Below are positions 50,502-58,461 of a DNA stretch of 64,000 nt, one piece after another. The notes below the pieces were generated by a model. It saw only the letters and a list, made by a program, of their open reading frames with translations. It was not told where the DNA came from and made no database searches. The stretch's first letter is position 1. The number at the start of each line of letters is the position of its first letter. This DNA comes from JAHJQZ01 sp963667595 (lineage in GTDB: Bacteria; Pseudomonadota; Alphaproteobacteria; Rhizobiales; Devosiaceae), in the NCBI GenBank assembly GCA_963667595.2, contig CAXXWD010000011.1, positions 70,614 to 134,613 on the forward strand. The letters are read 5' to 3'. The position numbers and the translations under genes were made by a program.

Positions 50502-50906
50502 GTGCCGGATACTGAAAACGAACGGATCGAAGCCTTTATCGGCGATCTCGCCAAGGTCCTGACCGACCTCGAAAAGGTGAGCGAACGCGATCCCGAGGCG
50601 GTGCTGCTGATCGGCTCTCTCGCCGAACACCTGATCGCCAAATCGGGCAAGAACGACTGGCCCGAGACCAAGGCAAGCTTTTCCGAGGACGCGTTCAAAA
50701 ACTCGCTCGATACATTCTCGCGCCAGATCGCGGAAGCCCATCGCGACGGCCAGGTCAAGATCGCCTACGCCCTTCAGGCAATGGCCATCTCGCTGGCCGG
50801 CTCCCATTTTGACGACGAGCGCGTGATCCAGGGCGTCAGTCTTCTCGACAGTTTCATCGCCGCCGCCTGCAGCTTCTACAAACGCAACGCACCCCAGATG
50901 CAATAG
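50502..50906 (+). CDS. Unknown protein encoded between ureB and ureC
   Basis: A 134-residue acidic, all-helical soluble protein, not recognised as a family. Features: EAFIGDLAKVLTDLEKVSER near the N-terminus, SLAEHLIAKSGKNDWPETKA in the middle, and a C-terminal helical part (IQGVSLLDSFIAAACSFYKR). No signal peptide or metal motif. GTG start 2 bases after the ureB stop, and ureC follows by 31 bases, so it is a co-transcribed operon member. A role in urease assembly is possible but not shown. Confidence 0.75.
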   Translation: MPDTENERIEAFIGDLAKVLTDLEKVSERDPEAVLLIGSLAEHLIAKSGKNDWPETKASFSEDAFKNSLDTFSRQIAEAHRDGQVKIAYALQAMAISLAGSHFDDERVIQGVSLLDSFIAAACSFYKRNAPQMQ

Positions 50907-50937
50907 TCTCGCAAGATTTGAGCAAAGGCCTTTTGCC

Positions 50938-52650
50938 ATGCCCGCCAAGATCACCCGCGCCGCCTATGCCGACATGTACGGCCCCACCACCGGCGACAGG
51001 ATCCGCCTTGCCGACACCGAACTCTTCATCGAGGTCGAGAAGGACTTCACGATCTATGGCGAGGAGGTCAAGTTCGGCGGCGGCAAGGTCATCCGCGACG
51101 GCATGGGCCAGTCGCAGGTGACGCGGGCCGACGGGGCGGTGGATACGGTCATCACCAATGCCCTGATCGTCGATCCGTCCGGCATCTACAAGGCCGATAT
51201 CGGCATCAAGGACGGCATGATCGCGGGCATCGGCAAGGCGGGCAATCCCGACACGCAGCCGGGCGTGACCATTATCATCGGACCGGGCACCGAGGCGATC
51301 GCCGGGGAAGGCAAGATCGTCACGGCCGGCGGCTTCGACAGCCACATCCATTTCATCGCGCCCCAGCAGATCGAAGAGGCACTGATGAGCGGGGTGACGA
51401 CCATGCTCGGCGGCGGCACCGGGCCAGCGCACGGCACCTTGGCCACCACCTGCACGCCCGGCGCCTGGCACATGCAGCAGATGATGGGCGCCGCCGACGA
51501 TTTCCCGATGAACCTCGCCTTCGCCGGCAAGGGCAATGCCTCCTTACCCGGTGCGCTCGTCGAACAGATCGCGGCCGGCGCCGCGGCCCTCAAGCTGCAC
51601 GAGGACTGGGGCGCCACCCCGGCCGCCATCGACAATTGCCTGACGGTCGCCGACGACCACGACGTGCAGGTGATGATCCACACCGATACGCTCAACGAAT
51701 CCGGCTTCGTCGAGGACACCATCGCCGCGTTCAAGAACCGCACCATCCACGCCTTCCATACCGAAGGCGCCTGCGGCGGCCATGCGCCGGACATCATCAA
51801 GGCGGTGGGGTATCCCAACATCATCCCCTCCTCGACCAATCCGACGCGCCCCTACACGGTCAACACCATTTCCGAGCATCTCGACATGCTGATGGTGTGC
51901 CATCACCTCGACGCCAATAATCCGGAGGACGTGGCTTTCGCCAAATCCCGCATCCGCAAGGAGACCATCGCGGCCGAGGACATCCTTCATGACATGGGGG
52001 CGTTTTCGATCATTGCCTCGGACAGCCAGGCCATGGGGCGGGTCGGCGAGGTGATCATCCGCACCTGGCAAACCGCCGACAAGATGAAGCGCCAGCGCGG
52101 GCGTTTGAAGGAAGAGACCGGCGACAACGACAATTTCCGCGTCAAGCGCTACATCGCCAAATACACCATCAACCCGGCCATCGCGCACGGCATGTCGCGC
52201 TATATCGGTTCTGTCGAGGCGAACAAGCGCGCCGACCTCATCATCTGGGACCCGGTTTTTTTCGGCGTCAAACCGGAGATGATCCTGCTCGGCGGCGCCA
52301 TCGCCGCCGCGCCGATGGGCGATCCCAATGCCTCGATTCCGACCTCGCAGCCGATGCATTACCGCTCTATGTTCGGCGGTTTCGGCAGGGCGAAAACGGC
52401 AACCTCGGTCACCTTCACCTCCGAGGCGGGGATCGAGGCGGGGATCGGGGAACGCTACCATCTCGAAAAGACGCTTTTACCCGTGGTCAACACCCGCCAC
52501 GGTATCGGCAAGGCCTCGATGATCCACAACAACATGATCCCACATATCGAGGTCGATCCGGAAACCTGCGAGGTGCGCGCCGACGGCGAATTGCTGACCT
52601 GCGATCCCGCCACCGAACTGCCAATGGCTCAGCGGTACTTCCTGTTCTGA
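50938..52650 (+). CDS. ureC: Urease alpha subunit (catalytic)
   Basis: A 570-residue UreC, normal length. The nickel centre is intact: SHIHFIAP (two His), the carbamylated lysine in AALKLHEDWG, His in VMIHTDTLNESG, His in HAFHTEGACGGHAPD, and Asp in IIASDSQAMGRV; the mobile-flap Cys-His is in MVCHHLDANNPED. A small departure from the usual GAGGGH is GACGGH. It hydrolyses urea to ammonia and carbamate. No ureE, ureF or ureG follows within the window. Confidence 0.97.
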   Translation: MPAKITRAAYADMYGPTTGDRIRLADTELFIEVEKDFTIYGEEVKFGGGKVIRDGMGQSQVTRADGAVDTVITNALIVDPSGIYKADIGIKDGMIAGIGKAGNPDTQPGVTIIIGPGTEAIAGEGKIVTAGGFDSHIHFIAPQQIEEALMSGVTTMLGGGTGPAHGTLATTCTPGAWHMQQMMGAADDFPMNLAFAGKGNASLPGALVEQIAAGAAALKLHEDWGATPAAIDNCLTVADDHDVQVMIHTDTLNESGFVEDTIAAFKNRTIHAFHTEGACGGHAPDIIKAVGYPNIIPSSTNPTRPYTVNTISEHLDMLMVCHHLDANNPEDVAFAKSRIRKETIAAEDILHDMGAFSIIASDSQAMGRVGEVIIRTWQTADKMKRQRGRLKEETGDNDNFRVKRYIAKYTINPAIAHGMSRYIGSVEANKRADLIIWDPVFFGVKPEMILLGGAIAAAPMGDPNASIPTSQPMHYRSMFGGFGRAKTATSVTFTSEAGIEAGIGERYHLEKTLLPVVNTRHGIGKASMIHNNMIPHIEVDPETCEVRADGELLTCDPATELPMAQRYFLF

Positions 52651-52706
52651 GGTGCCGCAACGTGACACGGCGAACGTTCCGACATGCGTTTTAACCCGGG
52701 GAAGAA

Positions 52707-52838
52707 ATGTCACGGGTAAATCGGCGGCGGTCGGGAATTATCTCGTTCATCTGGGACTGGGCGGAAACCGGACCGCATCGCGTCCGCGTCTTCGATCCCG
52801 ACACGCGCCTGCCGAAAGACCAGAGTTCATGGATATAG
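52707..52838 (+). CDS. Possible small protein after ureC
   Basis: A 43-residue reading frame (MSRVNRRRSGIISFIWDWAE, then TGPHRVRVFDPDTRLPKDQS) with GGGGAAG directly upstream. Composition looks protein-like (aromatic and charged residues in balance), but no family was recognised and it is short. It ends 13 bases before the acetyltransferase start. Confidence 0.4.
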   Translation: MSRVNRRRSGIISFIWDWAETGPHRVRVFDPDTRLPKDQSSWI

Positions 52839-52851
52839 AACGGATCGCCAC

Positions 52852-53319
52852 ATGCCGGATTTGACGGTTCGCCCCGCCCTTCTTGCCGAACGCCCGGCCC
52901 TCATCGCCGTGCAGCGCCGGGCGGCGCTGGCCAATCCGGGCGATCGGGACATGCTGCTCCAGCATCCGGAAATGATCGATACGCCCGAAGAACTGTTCAG
53001 GAGCGGCAATGTCCTTGTCGCCGAACGCGGTGGTCGGGCACTGGGGTTCGCGGCGCTGGACTTCTGGGAAAACGGCGATGCGGAACTCGACGGCCTTTTC
53101 GTCGACCCGGATGCCTGGCATCAGGGCATCGGCCGCGTTCTTGTCGAAGCGTGCATCGCGCGGGCGCGCGCCCGTCGAGCCGGGATGCTTCATGTCGTGG
53201 GTAATCCGCATGCGGAAGGCTTCTACCTGCGCCTCGGCTTTCGCCTGATCGAACGGCGCAAACTGCAGCTCGGCACCGGTCTCATGATGTGGATGGAACT
53301 TGTTGCAGACCCGCACTGA
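52852..53319 (+). CDS. GNAT family N-acetyltransferase
   Basis: A 155-residue GNAT protein. The acetyl-CoA pyrophosphate-binding motif A is LFVDPDAWHQGIGRVLVEAC (Q/R-x-x-G-x-G/A pattern as HQGIGR), and the C-terminal motif B region is GNPHAEGFYLRLGFRL. Substrate unknown. Confidence 0.85.
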   Translation: MPDLTVRPALLAERPALIAVQRRAALANPGDRDMLLQHPEMIDTPEELFRSGNVLVAERGGRALGFAALDFWENGDAELDGLFVDPDAWHQGIGRVLVEACIARARARRAGMLHVVGNPHAEGFYLRLGFRLIERRKLQLGTGLMMWMELVADPH

Positions 53320-53546
53320 CCCAGATCGCCCTCGTTCGCCGGCTTGACAAACCGGACGGACGGGCACATGTGTCCCGGCCATGATCGCCAGCCTGACCAT
53401 TACCGTAACCATGCCTGTACGCGCCCCGGGGCGTGCGGCATTCGTTCGGACATAAACAAGGCCGATCGAAACCGCAAACCCCGCCGCGATGGTGGGGTTC
53501 GACACTGTTCCATCCCATCGTCCGGACCTGATGAGATGAGGACAGA

Positions 53547-54092
53547 ATGAAAAATCTCTCCCCCGACAAAGCCAAACCCTTTCCGCCCGACGCGCTGGTC
53601 ATCCGCGCCAGCCGCATCACCGATGCCGAACAGCTTTACGAGGTGATGAACATGCCCGGCGTACGCGCCGGCACCCTGCGCCCGCCTTTCGCGCGGGTCG
53701 AACAGACGAAAAGCTTTCTTGAATCGCTGGGCCCAAACGATGTGCACATCGTCGCGGTGGTCGATGGCGTCGTCGTGGGCAGTGCCGGCCTGCATCGTTC
53801 GGACGGTCGCCGTCGCCATGTCGCCGGGCTCGGCATCGCCATTCACGACGACTATACCGGCCGCGGCATCGGTACGGTCTTGATCGGGGCGCTGGTCGAG
53901 GCGGCCGACGATTGGCTTGACATCCACCGTATCGAGCTCACCGTCTACACGGACAACCTGGCCGCAATAACCCTCTACAAGAAGTTCAATTTCGAACCGG
54001 AAGGCATTCAAAAAGATTACGCTTTTCGAAACGGCGCCTATACGGATGTGCTCGCCATGGCCCGTCTGAGACCCATGAAAGGCGCGCTCTAG
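53547..54092 (+). CDS. GNAT family N-acetyltransferase
   Basis: A 181-residue GNAT protein. Motif A is IHDDYTGRGIGTVLIGALVE, and motif B is LTVYTDNLAAITLYKKFNFE followed by PEG. This resembles the RimJ/RimL or PhnO/SpeG-like groups of acetyltransferases; substrate unknown. ATG at 53547 follows GAGGACAG. Its stop overlaps that of the convergent chemotaxis-operon gene (54089). Confidence 0.85.
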   Translation: MKNLSPDKAKPFPPDALVIRASRITDAEQLYEVMNMPGVRAGTLRPPFARVEQTKSFLESLGPNDVHIVAVVDGVVVGSAGLHRSDGRRRHVAGLGIAIHDDYTGRGIGTVLIGALVEAADDWLDIHRIELTVYTDNLAAITLYKKFNFEPEGIQKDYAFRNGAYTDVLAMARLRPMKGAL

Positions 54093-55891
54093 AACAGCCC
54101 GAGATCGTCGTCTTCCGACGCGGACGGCTCGGGCTGCGGGCCAGTGGCGGCGGGGACCATTCCGGCAATTCTGTCGTGGATCTGGCGCTCCCGGTCCATG
54201 GAGTATTTCTTGCGCTGGTGTAAAAGCAAATCCGCGCCGAAATGCTCCGCCGCCAGTGCAGCAGCGTCCGGCGCCGAAAGGCCGGCGGCCAGATCCGCAA
54301 TTCTGTCATGGGCTTCGCCCAATGTTTGCGAAATGGTCGCATGTTGGGCGAAACGCCGCTTTGCTTCTTCCAGCTTCTCGTCGGCGTTGCATCCTCTCCT
54401 GTCGAGCTGGCCGAGGGCGTTGGACAGTCTTGTGTCGACCTGTTCGAACAAGCCGATGGCCGTGGCCGCATCGCTTGTGAGTTGGGTCAGGCGTCCCGTG
54501 GCCTCTCCATCGGCGCTCTTGATGAAAAGCCGGGCGCGGTCGGCTGCCTCGTTGAGGACCGCGAGCGCGGCTTTCGCCGACGTTACCGTATCGGCAGTGA
54601 TCTCGCGCAACTGCTTGGCGATCACGTCGAGCGCCTTGCCGCGCGCACCGAGCTGGGCGCATTTGACCGCGGCGTTGAGCGTGACCAGACGCATATGGCC
54701 TTCGATGTCCTGAACGGCCTGAACATGCGCGAGAAGCTGCTCGACCGTCTCACCGACCACCATGGCGGCAGCGTCGAGTCGACGCCGGTCCGACTCGCAG
54801 GCGTCGAGAATGCCCGTGACCTGCCGCATGTCTTCACTGAGGTCGCGAAGAGCGGATTCCCCCTCGTGATCCTTCTGCCCGTAGATGTTGTGCCCCAGGG
54901 TCAGGATCAGATTCCCGTCGACGGCAAGCGCCCTGAGGGAGTGTTCCACCATAACGACATCCTTGTCGTAATCGGCCTGGGTGGCACCAAGCATGTCGTT
55001 CTGGATGCGAAGCAGCACGGCAATACTCGCTTCACGCCATGCATCGGGCACCGAAACGCCAGCGGGCGCTGCCCCGGACATCAAGTCTTTGATGTCCTCG
55101 AGCGCAGACTTGATGTGTTCGATCCGTTGCCGCGTCGAATCCCCCACCTGCATGGCCATGACGGTCATGCCAAACCGGGCCCCGATATCGCGCGTCACCT
55201 TGCCCGCTTCGATACTGCTGGCGGCGGATTGTTCGCGCTGCTTGACGATCTGATCAAGATTATCGCCCAGCCGTCCGGCGATGCGGTTGAGCGCATCCTG
55301 CTGCTGGGCCTGAAATCTGCTGCGCTGGTCGGCCGCCCGAAGCAGATCGGTCAGCAACTGCTCATAAGCTTTGAAAAAAACCTGGATTGTCTGGGTCGCT
55401 TTTTCGGAAAGATCGGCAATATCGGTGGTGAACACCCCGAATTCCCCTGCCTCCCCGGTAATGCCCGCGGCAACCATGCGGGCGTTGATGGCCAGAATGC
55501 CGATCATCTGGATGACCTTGCGCAATTGCGACATCGGCGCATAGGCGGCCTTGACCCTTTGCACCAGAGCCTCGAGATCGGCCTCTTCGTCGTCGAAACT
55601 CGCCGCAATCTCCCGTGCGTGCATAATAACGTCTTCGAGCCGACGGGTCGCCTCGATGATTTCGTCGCTTTCCAGATCCTTGGGCAACGCCTCGAAGACG
55701 GCTGTCACCTGGGAAAGCTGCGTGGCACAGTCGGCCAGTATCTTTCCAACGGCGACAAACGAGCTATCGATCTGGGCAATCGGCGCGTCGAGATCGGCGA
55801 GCACAGCATCCAGCCCGGCGATCTGCCGATCCCACGACCTGACGGACTCGATGTCCGGCTCGAAAGCTGTATCGGAAGCGGTCAAAGCCAT
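54089..55891 (-). CDS. Long helical protein of the che operon with two receptor-tip-like segments
   Basis: A 600-residue soluble, almost entirely helical protein, the last gene of the che operon. Two segments imitate the chemoreceptor hairpin tip: IQMIGILAINARMVAAGITG (then EAGEFGVFTTDIADLSE) near residue 133, and HMRLVTLNAAVKCAQLGARG (then KALDVIAKQLREIT) near 415. Compared with the MCP consensus, key contact residues differ, so binding to CheA/CheW is uncertain. It starts with overlapping ATG codons at 55894/55891 within the cheB stop region; 55891 has the better spacing from GGAGG. A receptor-like scaffold or regulator is the likely role; not a classical MCP. Confidence 0.75.
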   Translation of the reverse strand: MALTASDTAFEPDIESVRSWDRQIAGLDAVLADLDAPIAQIDSSFVAVGKILADCATQLSQVTAVFEALPKDLESDEIIEATRRLEDVIMHAREIAASFDDEEADLEALVQRVKAAYAPMSQLRKVIQMIGILAINARMVAAGITGEAGEFGVFTTDIADLSEKATQTIQVFFKAYEQLLTDLLRAADQRSRFQAQQQDALNRIAGRLGDNLDQIVKQREQSAASSIEAGKVTRDIGARFGMTVMAMQVGDSTRQRIEHIKSALEDIKDLMSGAAPAGVSVPDAWREASIAVLLRIQNDMLGATQADYDKDVVMVEHSLRALAVDGNLILTLGHNIYGQKDHEGESALRDLSEDMRQVTGILDACESDRRRLDAAAMVVGETVEQLLAHVQAVQDIEGHMRLVTLNAAVKCAQLGARGKALDVIAKQLREITADTVTSAKAALAVLNEAADRARLFIKSADGEATGRLTQLTSDAATAIGLFEQVDTRLSNALGQLDRRGCNADEKLEEAKRRFAQHATISQTLGEAHDRIADLAAGLSAPDAAALAAEHFGADLLLHQRKKYSMDRERQIHDRIAGMVPAATGPQPEPSASEDDDLGLF

Positions 55892-57048
55892 CATTCCTCC
55901 GCCTTCCAGTCTCCGGGAATGCGCCCACGGGCCATGATTTCGGCCGGAACACGATCGAGCGGAATCGTATCGACCGCCGCGCCGCACAGGACTGCGGCTC
56001 CAGGCATGCCGAAAACGACGCAACTGGCCTCGTCCTGAGCAAAGGTCATGGCACCGGCCTGACGCATTTCCAGAAGGCCCTGCGCGCCGTCATCGCCCAT
56101 GCCCGTCAGAATGAAACCCACGGCGTTGTAGGCTGCGGTCTGCGCCGCAGACCTGAAGAGCACATCGACCGAGGGGCGATGGCGGGAGACAAGTGGACCG
56201 TCGACGATGCTTACGGTGTAGCGCGTGCCCGCGCGCTTGAGCAGCATATGCAGATTGCCCGGGGCGATCAGCACCTTGCCCTGTTCGACGACATCGCCAT
56301 CCCGTGCTTCGCAGACGCTCACCGCACACATGGAATCCAGACGTCGGGAAAACGCCTCCGTGAACTTTTCGGGCATGTGCTGGACGATGACCAGTCCCGG
56401 AGCATCCTCCGGCAGGCGAATGAGCACTTCACGCAGCGCTTCGGTGCCGCCGGTCGACGCCCCGATACAGATGACGGGTTGGGTGCGCGGCGTTCGGTTG
56501 CGAAGCGACGCAAATCCACCGGGCGACAGCGGGGCAATGATTTCGTCCGCGGTGAGCTTGGCTTCCACCTGGATGGGCGGGGGCGGCCGCCTTTTCTGGC
56601 CGCTGAGCCGGACCTGTGCCGCGGCCCGGGCGGCATCGCAGATGCGTGTCCGCGAATCCTGAAGGAACCGCGCCGTATCCACACGCGGCTTGGTGACGGC
56701 ATCGACGGCGCCGGCTTCGAGCGCCTGCATGAGCAGATCGGATCCCGCCTCGGCGGCGCTCGAACACATCACCACCGGAATCGGCTTTTGCGCGAGGAGC
56801 TTTTTAAGGAAGGTCAGCCCGTCCATGCGTGGCATTTCGATGTCGAGAAAAATGACATCGGGAACCTGATGGCGGATGCGCTCGGCCGCGACATAAGGGT
56901 CGCTGGCGGGCGGCATCACCTCGAATTGCGGATCGCTGCCGAGGATCTCGCTCAACGTTTGCCGGACCGAAGCGGAATCATCGATAATCAGAACCTTGGT
57001 CCGGTTGGGCTCGACGGGAAGGTCGCTTGTTTCCCTCATCACGTTCAC
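55891..57048 (-). CDS. cheB: Chemotaxis protein-glutamate methylesterase/deamidase CheB
   Basis: A 385-residue protein. The N-terminal receiver domain (about residues 17-140) has phospho-acceptor Asp in DVIFLDIEMPRMDGL and Lys in VTKPRV. The C-terminal esterase domain (about 190-380) has the catalytic triad: Ser in CIGASTGGTEALRE, His in IVQHMPEKF, Asp in TGMGDDGAQGL. It removes methyl groups from MCP glutamates. GTG start at 57048 abuts the cheR stop; an ATG at 57039 is possible. Confidence 0.95.
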   Translation of the reverse strand: MNVMRETSDLPVEPNRTKVLIIDDSASVRQTLSEILGSDPQFEVMPPASDPYVAAERIRHQVPDVIFLDIEMPRMDGLTFLKKLLAQKPIPVVMCSSAAEAGSDLLMQALEAGAVDAVTKPRVDTARFLQDSRTRICDAARAAAQVRLSGQKRRPPPPIQVEAKLTADEIIAPLSPGGFASLRNRTPRTQPVICIGASTGGTEALREVLIRLPEDAPGLVIVQHMPEKFTEAFSRRLDSMCAVSVCEARDGDVVEQGKVLIAPGNLHMLLKRAGTRYTVSIVDGPLVSRHRPSVDVLFRSAAQTAAYNAVGFILTGMGDDGAQGLLEMRQAGAMTFAQDEASCVVFGMPGAAVLCGAAVDTIPLDRVPAEIMARGRIPGDWKAEE

Positions 57049-57921
57049 TCAGTTCTTGCGAAAAACGGCGGGGGCAATCTGGGTAATGGAAAAGCCGGGG
57101 TCGATCATGGATTCCGAATGCCCCAGCAAAAGATAGCCGCCCGGGCGCAGATGGCTGATCGTCTTGCCGATCACCTTGTTCTGCAAGGATTTTTCAAAAT
57201 AGATAAGGACATTGCGCAAGAAAACCACATCGACATCCCTGTCGATCGGATAGCTGTCATCCATCAGGTTGAGATAACGGAAATTCACATGACGGCGCAG
57301 CGAAGGCGCAATGCGCGTTTTGGATCGCATGGCCGTCTGACGCGCCTGCATCACGTAGGCGGCCTTCTTTCCCGGCGGCACGGGGGCAATCATGTCGATC
57401 GGATAGACGGCCCGCCGCGCCTGGGTGAGCATGTTCATCGAAACGTCGGTGCCGAGAATGGCGTAATTGAAATGCCGTCCGGTGCCGAGAAAATCGGCCA
57501 GCACCATGGCGGCGGAATAGGCCTCGGCGCCATTCGAACACGCCGCGCTCCAGATCTTCAGCAAGGGCCTGGGTTCCCTGTGGAGCTTAAGGAGTTCCGG
57601 CACGATCAGGCGTTCCAGATAGTGGTAGTGCTCTGGCTCGCGGAAAAAATCCGTCTTGTTGGTCGTCAGGGCATCGATCAGATAGGGCAATTCCCGTTGC
57701 AGCCCGTTCTGATCGAACAACCACGCGCAATAGGCGTCGAGATCGTCGACGCCCACGGCGTGCACACGTTTCCTCAATCGGCCTTCGATCATGATGTTCT
57801 TGGCGATCGGTAGTTTGATGCCGACCATCTCTTCCACCAGACTGGAAATGCGTTCGAGGTTTTTCCGGCTGAGATGATCCTCGGCATCCAGCATGAGCAG
57901 TGAATTCGGGCAACTCGACAC
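57049..57921 (-). CDS. cheR: Chemotaxis protein methyltransferase CheR
   Basis: A 290-residue CheR. N-terminal helical domain, LTTNKTDFFREPEHYHYLER and SAM-binding WSAACSNGAEAYSAAMVLAD (the usual S-T-G-E-E-P-Y is S-N-G-A-E-A-Y here), then LGTDVSMNML, NLMDDSYPIDRDVDVVFLRN and a C-terminal GYLLLGHSESM. It methylates receptor glutamates with SAM. GTG at 57921 has GGAG 9 bases upstream; ATG at 57894 is an alternative. Confidence 0.95.
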   Translation of the reverse strand: MSSCPNSLLMLDAEDHLSRKNLERISSLVEEMVGIKLPIAKNIMIEGRLRKRVHAVGVDDLDAYCAWLFDQNGLQRELPYLIDALTTNKTDFFREPEHYHYLERLIVPELLKLHREPRPLLKIWSAACSNGAEAYSAAMVLADFLGTGRHFNYAILGTDVSMNMLTQARRAVYPIDMIAPVPPGKKAAYVMQARQTAMRSKTRIAPSLRRHVNFRYLNLMDDSYPIDRDVDVVFLRNVLIYFEKSLQNKVIGKTISHLRPGGYLLLGHSESMIDPGFSITQIAPAVFRKN

Positions 57922-57984
57922 TCGAGGCTACTCCACACAAAACCGGGCATCGAACCGACGCGCCCGAATACGGACCAACAGGCA

Positions 57985-58446
57985 TCAGGCCGCCTTTATC
58001 GTGGCGACCTCGGTTGCAAGCAGATGATCAAGATCCAGAACCGTCACAAAGGCGCCGTTGCGCCGACCGATGCCGACGATGGCGTTGTTCGGTTCGGACC
58101 GACCCATTTGCGGCGGCGGATCAAGTTCCTCGCTGTCGAGCGCGGTTACCTCGATCACCCGGTCGGCCCTCAGACCGACACGGGTCAGATATCCGTCCGC
58201 CGACAGGAACAGGACGACGATCCGGGTACTCTCGGTGTCCTGCTTTGACGGCAGGTCGAGCGTCGCGCGCAGATCGAAGACCGGCGTTCCCTCACCCCGG
58301 ACATCGATGATGCCCAGCAGATTGTCGGGTGCACGCGGCAGGCGTGCGATCGGACACATGTCGAGGATTTCCTGCACGCGTTCGACTGGCGCCGCATAGA
58401 GTTCGTCGGCGACGCCAATCGTCACGTATTGGACAATATCGGTCAT
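57985..58446 (-). CDS. cheW: Chemotaxis coupling protein CheW
   Basis: A 153-residue CheW with the two five-stranded barrels of the family: YVTIGVADELYAAPVERVQE, LLGIIDVRGEGTPVFDLRAT and GLRADRVIEVTALDSEEL. It links receptors to CheA. This is one of two cheW genes in the operon, placed between the MCP and cheR. Confidence 0.93.
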   Translation of the reverse strand: MTDIVQYVTIGVADELYAAPVERVQEILDMCPIARLPRAPDNLLGIIDVRGEGTPVFDLRATLDLPSKQDTESTRIVVLFLSADGYLTRVGLRADRVIEVTALDSEELDPPPQMGRSEPNNAIVGIGRRNGAFVTVLDLDHLLATEVATIKAA

Positions 58447-58461
58447 CTGATCGCTCCCCCG

